Assembly (NCBI GenBank): GCA_013399875.1
Contig: VXAZ01001045.1
Span: forward strand, 850,661-914,660
Origin: Gymnorhina tibicen
Lineage: Eukaryota > Chordata > Aves > Passeriformes > Artamidae
Length of the DNA: 64,000 nt
Direction of reading: 5' to 3'
Part shown: positions 52,261-62,880 of the stretch, in pieces
Layout of the letters: each line of letters opens with the position of its first letter
Numbering within the stretch: position 1 is the stretch's first letter
Notes under the pieces: model-generated
What the model was told of the DNA's origin: nothing
Seen by the model: the letters and a program-made list of their open reading frames with translations, nothing else
The model's database searches: none
Translations under genes and position numbers: made by a program

Positions 52261-52783
52261 TGTCCTGGTTCTGGACAGGACAAGGTTAATTTCTGCAGCA
52301 ACAAGGAGAGGGCATGGCTAGGACCCAAAGGTTATTCTATACCACCTGACATCATTGCTGGGGGTGGGAGGAAGGGAGTCTCTTTCAGGGATGAAGGGTT
52401 CCTTCTGGTTGAATAAGCATGGCAGAGGGAGTGGTGGGATAATGCCAGTTCTAAGCCGGAGGCAGGGATCAGGGTGGCATGGCTGCAGTCAGGTCAGGTC
52501 AGGCTCTGTGGTGAGCATTTTGTGAATCATTCACCTCTCTCTTGTACACTTATTATTAACACTGTTGCTGTTACTGTTCATTTACTTTTCTCTTTCCAAT
52601 AAATGGTTCTTATCTCAACCACTGATACCCCAGTGTGATCTTCAGCTGTGATCTTCAGCTTTTGTGCCTCCAATTCTCCTCTCCAGCCCTCTGCAGGGAG
52701 AGAGGGAGTGAGCAAGTGGCTTATGGTTTGGAGAGTCTCAGTGGGAGCACTAAATTGGAGTGTCCCATTACTAAACCATGACA
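52261..52783 (+). mobile_element. Avian endogenous retrovirus solo LTR, about 523 bp
   Basis: The element starts TGTCCTGGTTCTGG and ends CTAAACCATGACA, and is related to the LTRs at 8488 and 16067 at both termini. Shared blocks include 'acaaggttaatttctgcag', 'ttctataccacctgacatca', and a terminal 'ctctccagccctctgcaggg'. AATAAA at 52598-52603 followed by 'tggttcttatctcaacc' is the polyadenylation block. The flanking pentamers TATTC and TACGC match at only three of five positions, so a duplication is uncertain. A 13-bp unit, gtgatcttcagct, is tandemly doubled near 52635. Confidence 0.82.
52598..52603 (+). terminator. LTR polyadenylation signal
   Basis: AATAAA in the R/U5 part of the LTR, in the family context 'ccaataaatggttcttatc'. 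Confidence 0.65.
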
Positions 52784-54084
52784 TACGCCTGCCTGCATCT
52801 GTGAGTACGTGAAGCTCAAGTTTCCCAGCTCTTTCACTGAGCTACATTTGAATTTGAGATTCCACTACTGGAAAGCATGTCAAAGTTGCAATACTAAACC
52901 TCAGTGAGCATTTGTGGATTTAGTGCTAAGGGGCTGGGAATTTCACTGTTAAATAGTCACAAACTGGTTACAGAAGCCTTAATTATTTTACTGACTAGTG
53001 ACTATATTAAATCACAGAGATTATTTTTTAGCTAATATATATCAGTTCCACCTAGAAGGAAAAAAATTCAAGATTTGTTCAATTATATTGTATAATCTAC
53101 TATATATAATTTAATACCATTTTATGTATTTTAACAATGTTGACTTCAAAGAGCTTTTGCTTTATATAATGTTAAAATATGTATACTTTCTCAAATGGTT
53201 GCTAAGCAAAAAGAGTGGGTTTTTCTAATGTAGTCTACTTCTGAAGTTGTGCAGCATCAGATTTCCAGGGTGATTCTGGTGTGAAGACTCCAGCAAATAG
53301 AACATTTTGCATGTTACCCTATTAGAAAGTGTTATGGATTAATGCAAAAGGTTAGGCTTATCACAATTTGTGCAGTACAGCACGCTACAGCACATTAAGA
53401 GTTGGAATACATCAAGGGCTAATATTCTAATACATTTTTTTCCTTAATAGAAAGACAAGAAACTAGAAGCTTTACATAATCAAGGTTAAAGGTTTCTGCA
53501 AAAGCTTAAAATTATGTTTCCTTTTTAAACATTTAAACCTGCAATTAGAAGTGTATCCAAGACATACAAGTATGATCTTGAAATCCAAAGAGAAACTGGC
53601 CATGTTCTTAGATCAGAGGTTTTTATAAAAGAATTCATTTGTCTCAGAATGCTTTTGTATGAAGAAAGGTTAGAAAAAACCTGAGAATTTGTACCAGTTT
53701 ATTTTCTGGTCAGCTGAATGTTTGAGTCTAATGACTTGATGTAGATCTATTTCCAGGTTCAATCTTATCCAGATAGTGGAAATATAACTGTCTTTCTGTA
53801 GGCCTATTAGTGATTGAATAGGCATAAAAGAACATTTCTTTTCCAAGAAATTTTAAGTTTAGATACTTTATACAAGCTCAAATACTTTGGCACAAGGTCT
53901 TCCATTCCCAACACCTTCTGATAATACTGTGATTACCACTAAGGAAGTGGTTCAGGGCTATCAGAGTTCTGTCATGGAACTCTGGGACCCTACAGAAGTT
54001 ACCTTATAATTTAAGTTTTTGTCATTGTTAGGATTTACTAGACTGAACTTATTTCCTTATTCTGCCTGTACCATTGTCAGCTCT
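52784..54084. other. Unassigned non-coding stretch
   Basis: AT-rich sequence with no recognisable feature. It includes a TA-rich patch near 53030-53110. Confidence 0.55.
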
Positions 54085-54334
54085 TAGTGTACGACATGGT
54101 GACAAAAGGGGATCAGGAGTAGTCAGCATGGATTCACCAAAGGTAAATTGCCTTCTGTGATGTACAAGCTACCTGGACGGATGAAGGGAGTGCAGTAGAT
54201 ATTTTCTACCTCCGCTTCAGCAAGGCTTTTGACACTCTCTCTCTCAATATCCTCATAGGCAAACTAAGGAAGTGTGGACTGGATGAGTGGACAGTGACAT
54301 GGACTGAGAAGTGGCTGACTGGCAGATCCCAGAG

Positions 54335-54701
54335 TGTTATGGCTGTATACAAGGGATGAAGAAATGAAACCACTCGTATCCAGCAAGAAAGTGAAGTATT
54401 TAATTAATTAAAAGCCCACTAATATGTTTAATTACATAAGGAGATTGGTCAGGGATCACCCACCCCCTAGGGTGATTGGCTAAGGTCTTACAACACCCAT
54501 TTCAATAACATTTCTCCAGTGTATCAAAAACAGAACTTAGACAAACTCCAGGTGTTCAGATAGTTATACAAAAACATCTTATTGTTCTCATAGCTTGCAT
54601 GAGAAAGGAAAGATTCACACAGAATATTGCAAGAAGCTGGAAAATCTTTCTAGCAGCCCTTTCTGTATCCACACNCTTTCTAACAGCCCTTTTTGTATCC
54701 A
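54335..54701 (-). mobile_element. Small ERV LTR-like insertion inside CR1
   Basis: The insert interrupts the CR1 frame between the GRSQSV and VIISGT codons, and the CR1 sequence resumes on the other side without loss. CAGAGTGT lies at both junctions. With a 5-bp duplication (CAGAG) the insert runs TG...CA, as an LTR should. Read on the minus strand it has two CCAATC boxes (near 54470 and 54440) and a TTAATTAAATAC block near its 3' end, suggesting minus-strand orientation. The apparent length of 367 bp includes an N and a near-duplicate of the last 28 bases, so the true length is about 338 bp. The family is not recognised. Confidence 0.65.
54675..54675. other. Single-N assembly join
   Basis: The 28 bases before the N (ctttctagcagccctttctg onwards) and the 28 after it are nearly identical, with two differences. 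This is the pattern expected when two contigs or haplotypes with overlapping ends are butted together with one N. Confidence 0.85.
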
Positions 54702-55007
54702 CAGAGTGTCATAATCAGTGGCACAGGGTCTAGTTGGAGGCCTGTCACTAGTGGTATCCCCCAAGGTTCAATATTAGGCCAAATATTGTTTAACTTATTT
54801 ATCAATGACTTAGATGAAGGGCAGATGCCTCCGCAGCATATTCACTGACAACACAAAGCTGTGAGGAGTGACCAATACCCCAGAGTGCTGTGCAGACCCT
54901 CAGAAGTGTCTTGACAGGGTGGGGAGATGGGCAGAGAAGAACTGCCTGAAATTCAGCAAAGGCAAAGGCAGGGTCCTGCACCTGGGGAAGAACAACCCTC
55001 TGCACCA

Positions 55008-55257
55008 GTACAGACGGGGAGTGACCTGCTGGAAAGCAGCTCTGTGGAGAAGGACCTGGGGGTCCTGGTGGATAACAAGCTGTCCATGAGCCAGCAGTGT
55101 TTCCTTGTGGCCAAGAAGGCCAATGGGATCCTGGGGGGCACCAGGAAGAGCATTGCCAGCAGGTCGAGGGAGGTGATCCTGTCCCTCTGCTCAGCCCTGG
55201 TGAGGCCACATGTGGAGTTCTGTGTCCAGTCCAGGGCTCCTCAGGAGAAGAGAGACA
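55008..55257. repeat. Copy 1 of an exact 250-bp duplication
   Basis: Identical to 55259-55508, with a single N at 55258 between them. It lies within the CR1 body. The exact identity and the N point to an unmerged contig overlap. Confidence 0.93.
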
Positions 55258-55258
55258 N
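55258..55258. other. Single-N assembly join
   Basis: This N separates two exact 250-bp copies of CR1 sequence. Confidence 0.9.
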
Positions 55259-55508
55259 GTACAGACGGGGAGTGACCTGCTGGAAAGCAGCTCTGTGGAG
55301 AAGGACCTGGGGGTCCTGGTGGATAACAAGCTGTCCATGAGCCAGCAGTGTTTCCTTGTGGCCAAGAAGGCCAATGGGATCCTGGGGGGCACCAGGAAGA
55401 GCATTGCCAGCAGGTCGAGGGAGGTGATCCTGTCCCTCTGCTCAGCCCTGGTGAGGCCACATGTGGAGTTCTGTGTCCAGTCCAGGGCTCCTCAGGAGAA
55501 GAGAGACA
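55259..55508. repeat. Copy 2 of an exact 250-bp duplication
   Basis: It begins gtacagacggggagtgacc as copy 1 does and continues into the normal downstream CR1 sequence, 'tggagatccttgagcagg', which copy 1 lacks. Removing either copy restores a single CR1. Confidence 0.93.
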
Positions 55509-55543
55509 TGGAGATCCTTGAGCAGGTCTGGCAGAGGGCAACA

Positions 55544-57277
55544 GTTTGACCTGTTTAGGCTCAAGGAGAGATGACTGAGAGGGGACCTCATCCATACCTG
55601 TAAGTACATGAGGGGAATGTGTCAGGAGCATGGAGTCAAGCTCTTCTTGGTGGTGCCAAGCAATAGGAAACGAGTCAGTGAGAACAAACTGAAGCACAGG
55701 AAGTTCCATGTGAACATGAGAAAGAACTTCTTTACTTTGTGGGTGACTGAGCACTGAAACGGGTTGCCCAGAGAGGTTGTAGTGTCTCCTGCACTGAAGA
55801 TACTCAAGAACCATCTGGAGAAAAATCCTGTGCTGTGTGCTCTGGGATGACCCTGTTTAGGCAGGGAGGTTGGACCAGATGACACACTGTGGTCCGTCCC
55901 AACCTCGCCTCTTCTGTGATTCTGTAATTCTGTGATTTAAGAAAACAGGATATATATGTTACTTTTTTTTTTTTTACCACTGTTAGGCTTTTTAAGCAGT
56001 CCTGTGTGGTGTTCAGGCACACTGAATCCTATGATAACCAATATTATTTCTAACCTCTCAAAATGGTTTTCAGAAATGGTAGACAATAGCTAAAGAACAA
56101 GATATACATTATATTGTAAGTATAGATCCAGATGAATGCCACATAGTTTTATTAAAAGTAAAATTCCTGCAATAACAGAAACCTTATTAAAGGTTTTCTC
56201 AGAAAACTCAAGTTTCATAAGTCATTATAATGCATATTTTATCTATTTCAGGAGGAAGCTACTTTCAAAAAAATGCCAATATTTTGACTTTCTGGAATGT
56301 TTTGCACAATAATACTAGCTCCTGATGAAAATTTTAGCTTCATAGATATTATCTAGTACATCCTAGGAGTTCAGAATGAGCAGATAATATGGTTCTTTAT
56401 TTGTATACTTTGCAGAGATAAAGTATCTGTAATACTATATCACAGTTATTCCAAACTACTAAAGGTTATCCATTCTCAGCTTGAACTCATTCAATATTTG
56501 AGCTCCTGTGCTGAAATAGATCTTGACTTATTTTTTGTTCATTGTTTTTTCCCTTGTATAGACTCAAAATACCTAACATTTATCATACACAACACTGAAA
56601 AACTGTTGCATTTCCTAAAATGAGAAATAAGTATTACTGAAATGAAATCTTTGTTCTGTTTTTCCCTCCCAAACCCACTTTTTCTATGGTACGCATAATC
56701 CACATTTCTGTTTGAGGTAATTACTATATTGTGTGGAGGAATGAAATGGCACCAAATAAAGAATCTATAGGACAAAAGAATTATTAGGCAAATTTATAGT
56801 ATTTTACAGTTAGAAATTATGTGAATTGAAACTTCATACTGAAACTTCTATATCATTTTTTAAGTTTTATAAAGCTGTGAAGAGCTGAAAGCAGTAAATT
56901 CATTGTTGCAAGAATGTAAGGTTATGCAATGTTGAGCATAGACAGTGATGGTTTAAGAATAGTCCTAAGCAAAGCAAGATTTGTAGGAATGTTTTATCAA
57001 CTAACTAAAAAGATGAAAAAAAAAAGTAAATACAATAGCAATAGTCTTCCAAGGCTATAAAACTTTCTTGACACTTTCCTGATGATATAGTATGATCTTC
57101 TATTTAATAGAATATCCAACTTATTCTCAAACAAAATGCCTCACACATATGAAAGATAATAAGCCTTGGATGATAAATATCATTGTCAATCAAATGTATA
57201 ATCTTAAATAAGAATGTCAAGTATATTTGGCAAAATTATTTCTCCACAACATTTTGCCACTGACATAAATAATGGTT
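55544..57277. repeat. Copy A of a 1.73-kb duplication
   Basis: 1734 bp recurs at 57428-59161 with a constant offset of 1884 bases. It covers the last ~395 bp of CR1 and about 1340 bp of unique AT-rich flank. Every open frame in copy A reappears with the same translation in copy B. The copy ends at a single N. Confidence 0.93.
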
Positions 57278-57278
57278 N
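57278..57278. other. Single-N assembly join
   Basis: The sequence before the N ends '...aaataatggtt'. That point is continued by 'ttcatg' at the end of copy B. The sequence after the N jumps back into the CR1 3' end. Confidence 0.9.
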
Positions 57279-57427
57279 GTGTCAGGAGCATGGAGTCAAG
57301 CTCTTCTTGGTGGTGCCAAGCAATAGGAAACGAGTCAGTGAGAACAAACTGAAGCACAGGAAGTTCCATGTGAACATGAGAAAGAACTTCTTTACTTTGT
57401 GGGTGACTGAGCACTGAAACGGGTTGC
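57279..57427. repeat. Extra 149-bp partial copy of CR1 3' end
   Basis: Matches 55619-55767 and 57503-57651. It ends abruptly at 'cgggttgc' and is followed without an N by the start of copy B (gtttgacctgtttagg). This is a rearranged fragment at the edge of a contig. Confidence 0.9.
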
Positions 57428-59161
57428 GTTTGACCTGTTTAGGCTCAAGGAGAGATGACTGAGAGGGGACCTCATCCATACCTGTAAGTACATGAGGGGA
57501 ATGTGTCAGGAGCATGGAGTCAAGCTCTTCTTGGTGGTGCCAAGCAATAGGAAACGAGTCAGTGAGAACAAACTGAAGCACAGGAAGTTCCATGTGAACA
57601 TGAGAAAGAACTTCTTTACTTTGTGGGTGACTGAGCACTGAAACGGGTTGCCCAGAGAGGTTGTAGTGTCTCCTGCACTGAAGATACTCAAGAACCATCT
57701 GGAGAAAAATCCTGTGCTGTGTGCTCTGGGATGACCCTGTTTAGGCAGGGAGGTTGGACCAGATGACACACTGTGGTCCGTCCCAACCTCGCCTCTTCTG
57801 TGATTCTGTAATTCTGTGATTTAAGAAAACAGGATATATATGTTACTTTTTTTTTTTTTACCACTGTTAGGCTTTTTAAGCAGTCCTGTGTGGTGTTCAG
57901 GCACACTGAATCCTATGATAACCAATATTATTTCTAACCTCTCAAAATGGTTTTCAGAAATGGTAGACAATAGCTAAAGAACAAGATATACATTATATTG
58001 TAAGTATAGATCCAGATGAATGCCACATAGTTTTATTAAAAGTAAAATTCCTGCAATAACAGAAACCTTATTAAAGGTTTTCTCAGAAAACTCAAGTTTC
58101 ATAAGTCATTATAATGCATATTTTATCTATTTCAGGAGGAAGCTACTTTCAAAAAAATGCCAATATTTTGACTTTCTGGAATGTTTTGCACAATAATACT
58201 AGCTCCTGATGAAAATTTTAGCTTCATAGATATTATCTAGTACATCCTAGGAGTTCAGAATGAGCAGATAATATGGTTCTTTATTTGTATACTTTGCAGA
58301 GATAAAGTATCTGTAATACTATATCACAGTTATTCCAAACTACTAAAGGTTATCCATTCTCAGCTTGAACTCATTCAATATTTGAGCTCCTGTGCTGAAA
58401 TAGATCTTGACTTATTTTTTGTTCATTGTTTTTTCCCTTGTATAGACTCAAAATACCTAACATTTATCATACACAACACTGAAAAACTGTTGCATTTCCT
58501 AAAATGAGAAATAAGTATTACTGAAATGAAATCTTTGTTCTGTTTTTCCCTCCCAAACCCACTTTTTCTATGGTACGCATAATCCACATTTCTGTTTGAG
58601 GTAATTACTATATTGTGTGGAGGAATGAAATGGCACCAAATAAAGAATCTATAGGACAAAAGAATTATTAGGCAAATTTATAGTATTTTACAGTTAGAAA
58701 TTATGTGAATTGAAACTTCATACTGAAACTTCTATATCATTTTTTAAGTTTTATAAAGCTGTGAAGAGCTGAAAGCAGTAAATTCATTGTTGCAAGAATG
58801 TAAGGTTATGCAATGTTGAGCATAGACAGTGATGGTTTAAGAATAGTCCTAAGCAAAGCAAGATTTGTAGGAATGTTTTATCAACTAACTAAAAAGATGA
58901 AAAAAAAAAGTAAATACAATAGCAATAGTCTTCCAAGGCTATAAAACTTTCTTGACACTTTCCTGATGATATAGTATGATCTTCTATTTAATAGAATATC
59001 CAACTTATTCTCAAACAAAATGCCTCACACATATGAAAGATAATAAGCCTTGGATGATAAATATCATTGTCAATCAAATGTATAATCTTAAATAAGAATG
59101 TCAAGTATATTTGGCAAAATTATTTCTCCACAACATTTTGCCACTGACATAAATAATGGTT
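57428..59161. repeat. Copy B of a 1.73-kb duplication
   Basis: Identical to 55544-57277 as far as I can see by eye, continuing into unique sequence after 59161. Because copy B leads into the rest of the window, it is likely the true flank and copy A is the redundant one, or the reverse if the N join is misplaced. Confidence 0.93.
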
Positions 59162-61339
59162 TTCATGTTTACTTCAACAGAGGCATATGGACCCTATCTT
59201 CCATCCTGTGATTTTGCTCAACATCCATGCCAAGTTGCCAGAGTTTTTATTTTTCCAGTATCTGTTACTGGGAGCTTGTGGAGAATCCACATTCTTTTTG
59301 TCCACTGTCATTGATTTCAAAGACTGACTTTCAACCTAATGTTTTAAAACAATTGAGACAACGGAGCATATTTTGAAGGCTGTTGTTTTCTTAGTGTCCA
59401 TGCTGACCTGCAGTAAAAGTGGAAAACCTGTTATGAATTGTAAGCTCATATTTGTAAGCTCTGAGTATACCCTTAATACTGATAATAAAAAGAAGGAATA
59501 TTCATAAAAGGCTATTTACCTTTTGTGTATTTTAAGCACTCTACTAAAAAAATACGACTCAGTTCCAAGCATTCTATTTTCTCTGATGTATGCTTTGAAA
59601 GATGTCTAATGACAGTTTAAATGACATTGAAATAAAAAGGCTGATAAAGTCTAGATTTCCATCCTTTATTACAGTGGTATCCTGTTAATCTGCTGTTGCT
59701 CTTCCATTTTTTTCTCTTTTCTTTGTAACAGTGACTTTTTCTTCTTAATTTCAACAACAAAGAAGACATGCAACCTTGCATGTGCAATAATATTGTATAT
59801 TAACATGCGGTTTAAATTTAAGACCATAAATTTGTATCCAGTGGCTATTATCACAGGATGCTTAAGCAGTGAAAAAGCACATTTTTCTTCTTGAACACTT
59901 TTCTTTCTGTAGGAAAGGTTTTTCGTAATTTATGTGTAAGACCACATCTTCTCATCAGAGTAAATTGCTTTAACCAGAATACACTACCTTTTCCAGGCAT
60001 ATTAGTAAAGATAATGTAAATTTATAACTACAAGGTTTGTGAGTGGTCACAAAGTTTACAGTTTCAGTAGTTAGTCAGCAAGAGAGTCTGTCAAGCACAA
60101 GCTATATACTTTGCATAGGAAAACATAGTACTTCTATGACATTACAGAAAGGTTACCCTTGAGATATCATGCAGACATCTTAATTTATGGTAGCACATCA
60201 ATTAAAGAAGCAATGGGAAGTGACACATGCTTGAGACCTGAATTCTAAAAGTGTGATGGCATATTGCCTGCTGTGGTGACCAAAGTTTGTAACTCCAAAG
60301 CGTGCTGCAGCCCTTGAACTGCATTAAGCCTAAGAGTGTGGGAACACCATTTGCTCTAGGCAAAGGTTGCCTGTATTCAGAAGAGACAAGATGCTGTAAT
60401 CTGTGGCTTAGAATTTTGATACCTTTAGATGGAAAAATATATGGGAGTGGGGACAGGAGTTTTAACTTATGAAATTGGAACATAAGCCAAGGTATGCTGT
60501 ACTAAGGCTTGGCAGCTTCAAAACAGGATCCTTCTATTCTCCCCCTTAACAAAGAAGTGAATTAGAAGAGTAAGTTAGCAAGATTGTAGTACATTCTCTG
60601 TGCCTGGAAATTTTGGTGTGGTGTACCTTAAAATAAGAATCAACATTTTGGTGTTTGTGCCGAGGCAAACATGAGCATCACAACCGTATACATATAATTT
60701 ATAATTTCTTCTCAAGGGGCTCTTTCCAAGAACATGAAGTGGTACAGTGACATGAAAGAATACTACAAGCGGGACTGAGGATTGCTATGGGTGTGACCTA
60801 TGGGTAAATACAGAAAAGGTGTCAAAATTTCACAGCAATACCAGCATCCTAAATATAGTCATATGGTTATAAATGACTCTATTTTTTTAACTTAAAAAAA
60901 AACACATTAAACAAACAATCAAAAAAACCACATCATAATTTAATATTCAATAGTATAAAACCCCTCACTAAATTACTGAGACATGACCTTTAACTTGTTA
61001 AGGATAAAGTTTTGCCTGGCATTACTTTACGAGGTAAGTTTTCTTCCAGTATGGGGAACTATAGATTATGAGAACCTACTTTTGAATAGTTCTACCCAGA
61101 ATTTTCTTTCTTAAAAAAGTGGATGCAGCTAAAGAGGCATTTTTAAAAAATCAATCAAATCAGGTTTCAGCAGAGCTGCACATACACCATCTTAATTTTT
61201 TCACTGAAATCAGGATAAGGGGTAAAAGCTGTCTGTTCAAAATAGGTTGTCTGTCATTATCTTTTTTCAATATTAATAATGGCAATTGCACTAAACTACT
61301 TAAAAAAAGGGTTGAACAGGTTGCATTTTTTTGGGGTGG

Positions 61340-61361
61340 TTTTGTTTGTTTGTTTGTTTTT
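61340..61361. repeat. (TTTG)n microsatellite
   Basis: About five TTTG units. Confidence 0.8.
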
Positions 61362-62809
61362 GTCTGGGTACCAGTCTCAGACTTAGTGGAATATTATGTG
61401 AAAAAATAGGTCTAAGCTAGTTCAGAACTGAAAACTTATCAGACATCAGTGATGTAGCAATAATTTGATTTCTGCTTTCAAAGCAGAATTTAAACTAAAA
61501 ATAAACCTACTGATATTGCCTGTTTTCTTTTAGTGCTGATACCCTAGAGGAAAACAGAAAGATGACAGACATAATGTGAAATATCCCTGTGAACATTTCT
61601 GTGTAGTACTAACCAATAAACAATATTTAATTGTTGCTGAAGAACGGACATTTGCCAACTGCTGTTTTTGAACTAATTGCTGTGATACAGATTGTTAGGC
61701 TGAATTCAAAGGTTCAGGTGTAGAACGATCTGTGTTCAGATGTAGTGGTGGTAAAGGAAAAAAGTTTTTAGAAAAGCTATCTTATCATTCAGCAAAATTT
61801 TAGTTTTTGCTGCCTTTGCCTAGGCAAATGTGGTCATCATCACTAATTTTCAAGTACTTCCTGTCTTCTAATTCCATGGAGACTTTTGGGTTTTTCAGTG
61901 CTTTAGTAGTTACTAGAAAGACTGTGAAGTGACAAATCAGGACTGACATGATATTTTTACCACCAAGAAGCAAAAAAGAGGAGCAGTATTGAAAGAAAAG
62001 CTGCCTGAGACTAAAGGCCCCGGGCAGGAGGAAGATGAAATAGAGTAGCCTTAGGTAAATCGACCCTAGAATTACAAGGAGTTTTAGCATTACACTGGCA
62101 CACTGCCGTCCCAGAGGGAGTAGTGGGCTTTGAAAGCAGAACTAGAAGACCCAGTCTGGCAGTTTAAATGCAACTGAAGTTAGGGCCTGAGTCACTGGTT
62201 CAAAGCTGTGTGAAGATGCTCTAAGCTCACATTTCTGTTCAAGGTCCAAGGTTATCCCTGTACATAGATGCTGTCTTCTTACTGATTTTAACTTGAAAAT
62301 GAAATAAGGCTCCAACAGACAGACAGACTGGGTTAATTAATAGTCAAATATATTTTTCTTCTTGAAACAGGTATTTGGGTTGAGCCACGAAAGAACAACT
62401 CCTAGAAGGAGTTACAATATATCTTAGAACTAAAGACACAGTGATTCTGTTCTGAAGCAGCAACAAAGTAGACAACCTTTCAGGCCAAATAATCAACGGT
62501 TTACAGTTTGTATTTCAAGGTGGTTGAAAGCATAATAAATACTGAACAAAGAAAATTAATCTGTTTCTGCTGCTTTCTGTCTCACCACCTTGGGGATGTT
62601 GAATAACTTTTCCTGTCCAGAGTCAGACACAAAAGTGTCATGTATTACACCTGCTGCTTCCTTAAAATTGTTTTCTCCCTTGCATGTGTCTAATCCCACA
62701 AGCAATGTGAATGTCAGTTTAAATTTGAGAATGTAAGAGTTTTGACTTGAAAAGATACAAGAGGGATGTGACAATTTTATATCCCTGGAAATTAGAAGGA
62801 AATACAATA

Positions 62810-62880
62810 TTTTTTCTTTCTTTTTTCTTTTTTTTCTTTTTCCTTTTTCTTTTTATTTCTTTCTCTTTTCTTTTTTTTTT
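62810..62880. repeat. Polypyrimidine tract, 71 bp
   Basis: T and C only, apart from one A at 62855. Long homopurine/homopyrimidine tracts can form triplex DNA. The 99-codon plus frame and the Lys-rich minus frame across it are by-products of this composition. Confidence 0.9.

Larger units (their letters stand above)
54085..55938 (+). mobile_element. CR1 LINE, central to 3' part, disrupted by an LTR insertion and an assembly duplication
   Basis: This covers the reverse transcriptase core to the 3' end of CR1. Visible landmarks: QHGFTKGK near 54129, FSKAFDT (first catalytic Asp box) near 54217, WLTGRSQSV near 54312, then an inserted LTR-like element. After it come [17 protein letters not shown] near 54730, [13 protein letters not shown] near 54788, FTDNTKL (normally FADDTKL) near 54839, KDLGVLVDNKLSMSQQC near 55050, LFLVVPSNRKR near 55640, RKNFFTLWVTEH near 55720, and a 3' tail with 'ttctgtgattctgtaattctgtg'. 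Stops, frameshifts and the mutated FADD box make it inactive. The stretch 55259-55508 repeats 55008-55257 exactly after an N and should be discounted. Confidence 0.93.

Noticed and set aside
54802..55814. Minus-strand open frames of 200 and 207 codons and plus-strand frames reading through N
   Set aside because: The minus-strand frames are antisense to the CR1, and the lengths are inflated by the false 250-bp duplication. The plus-strand frames are CR1 remnants already annotated.
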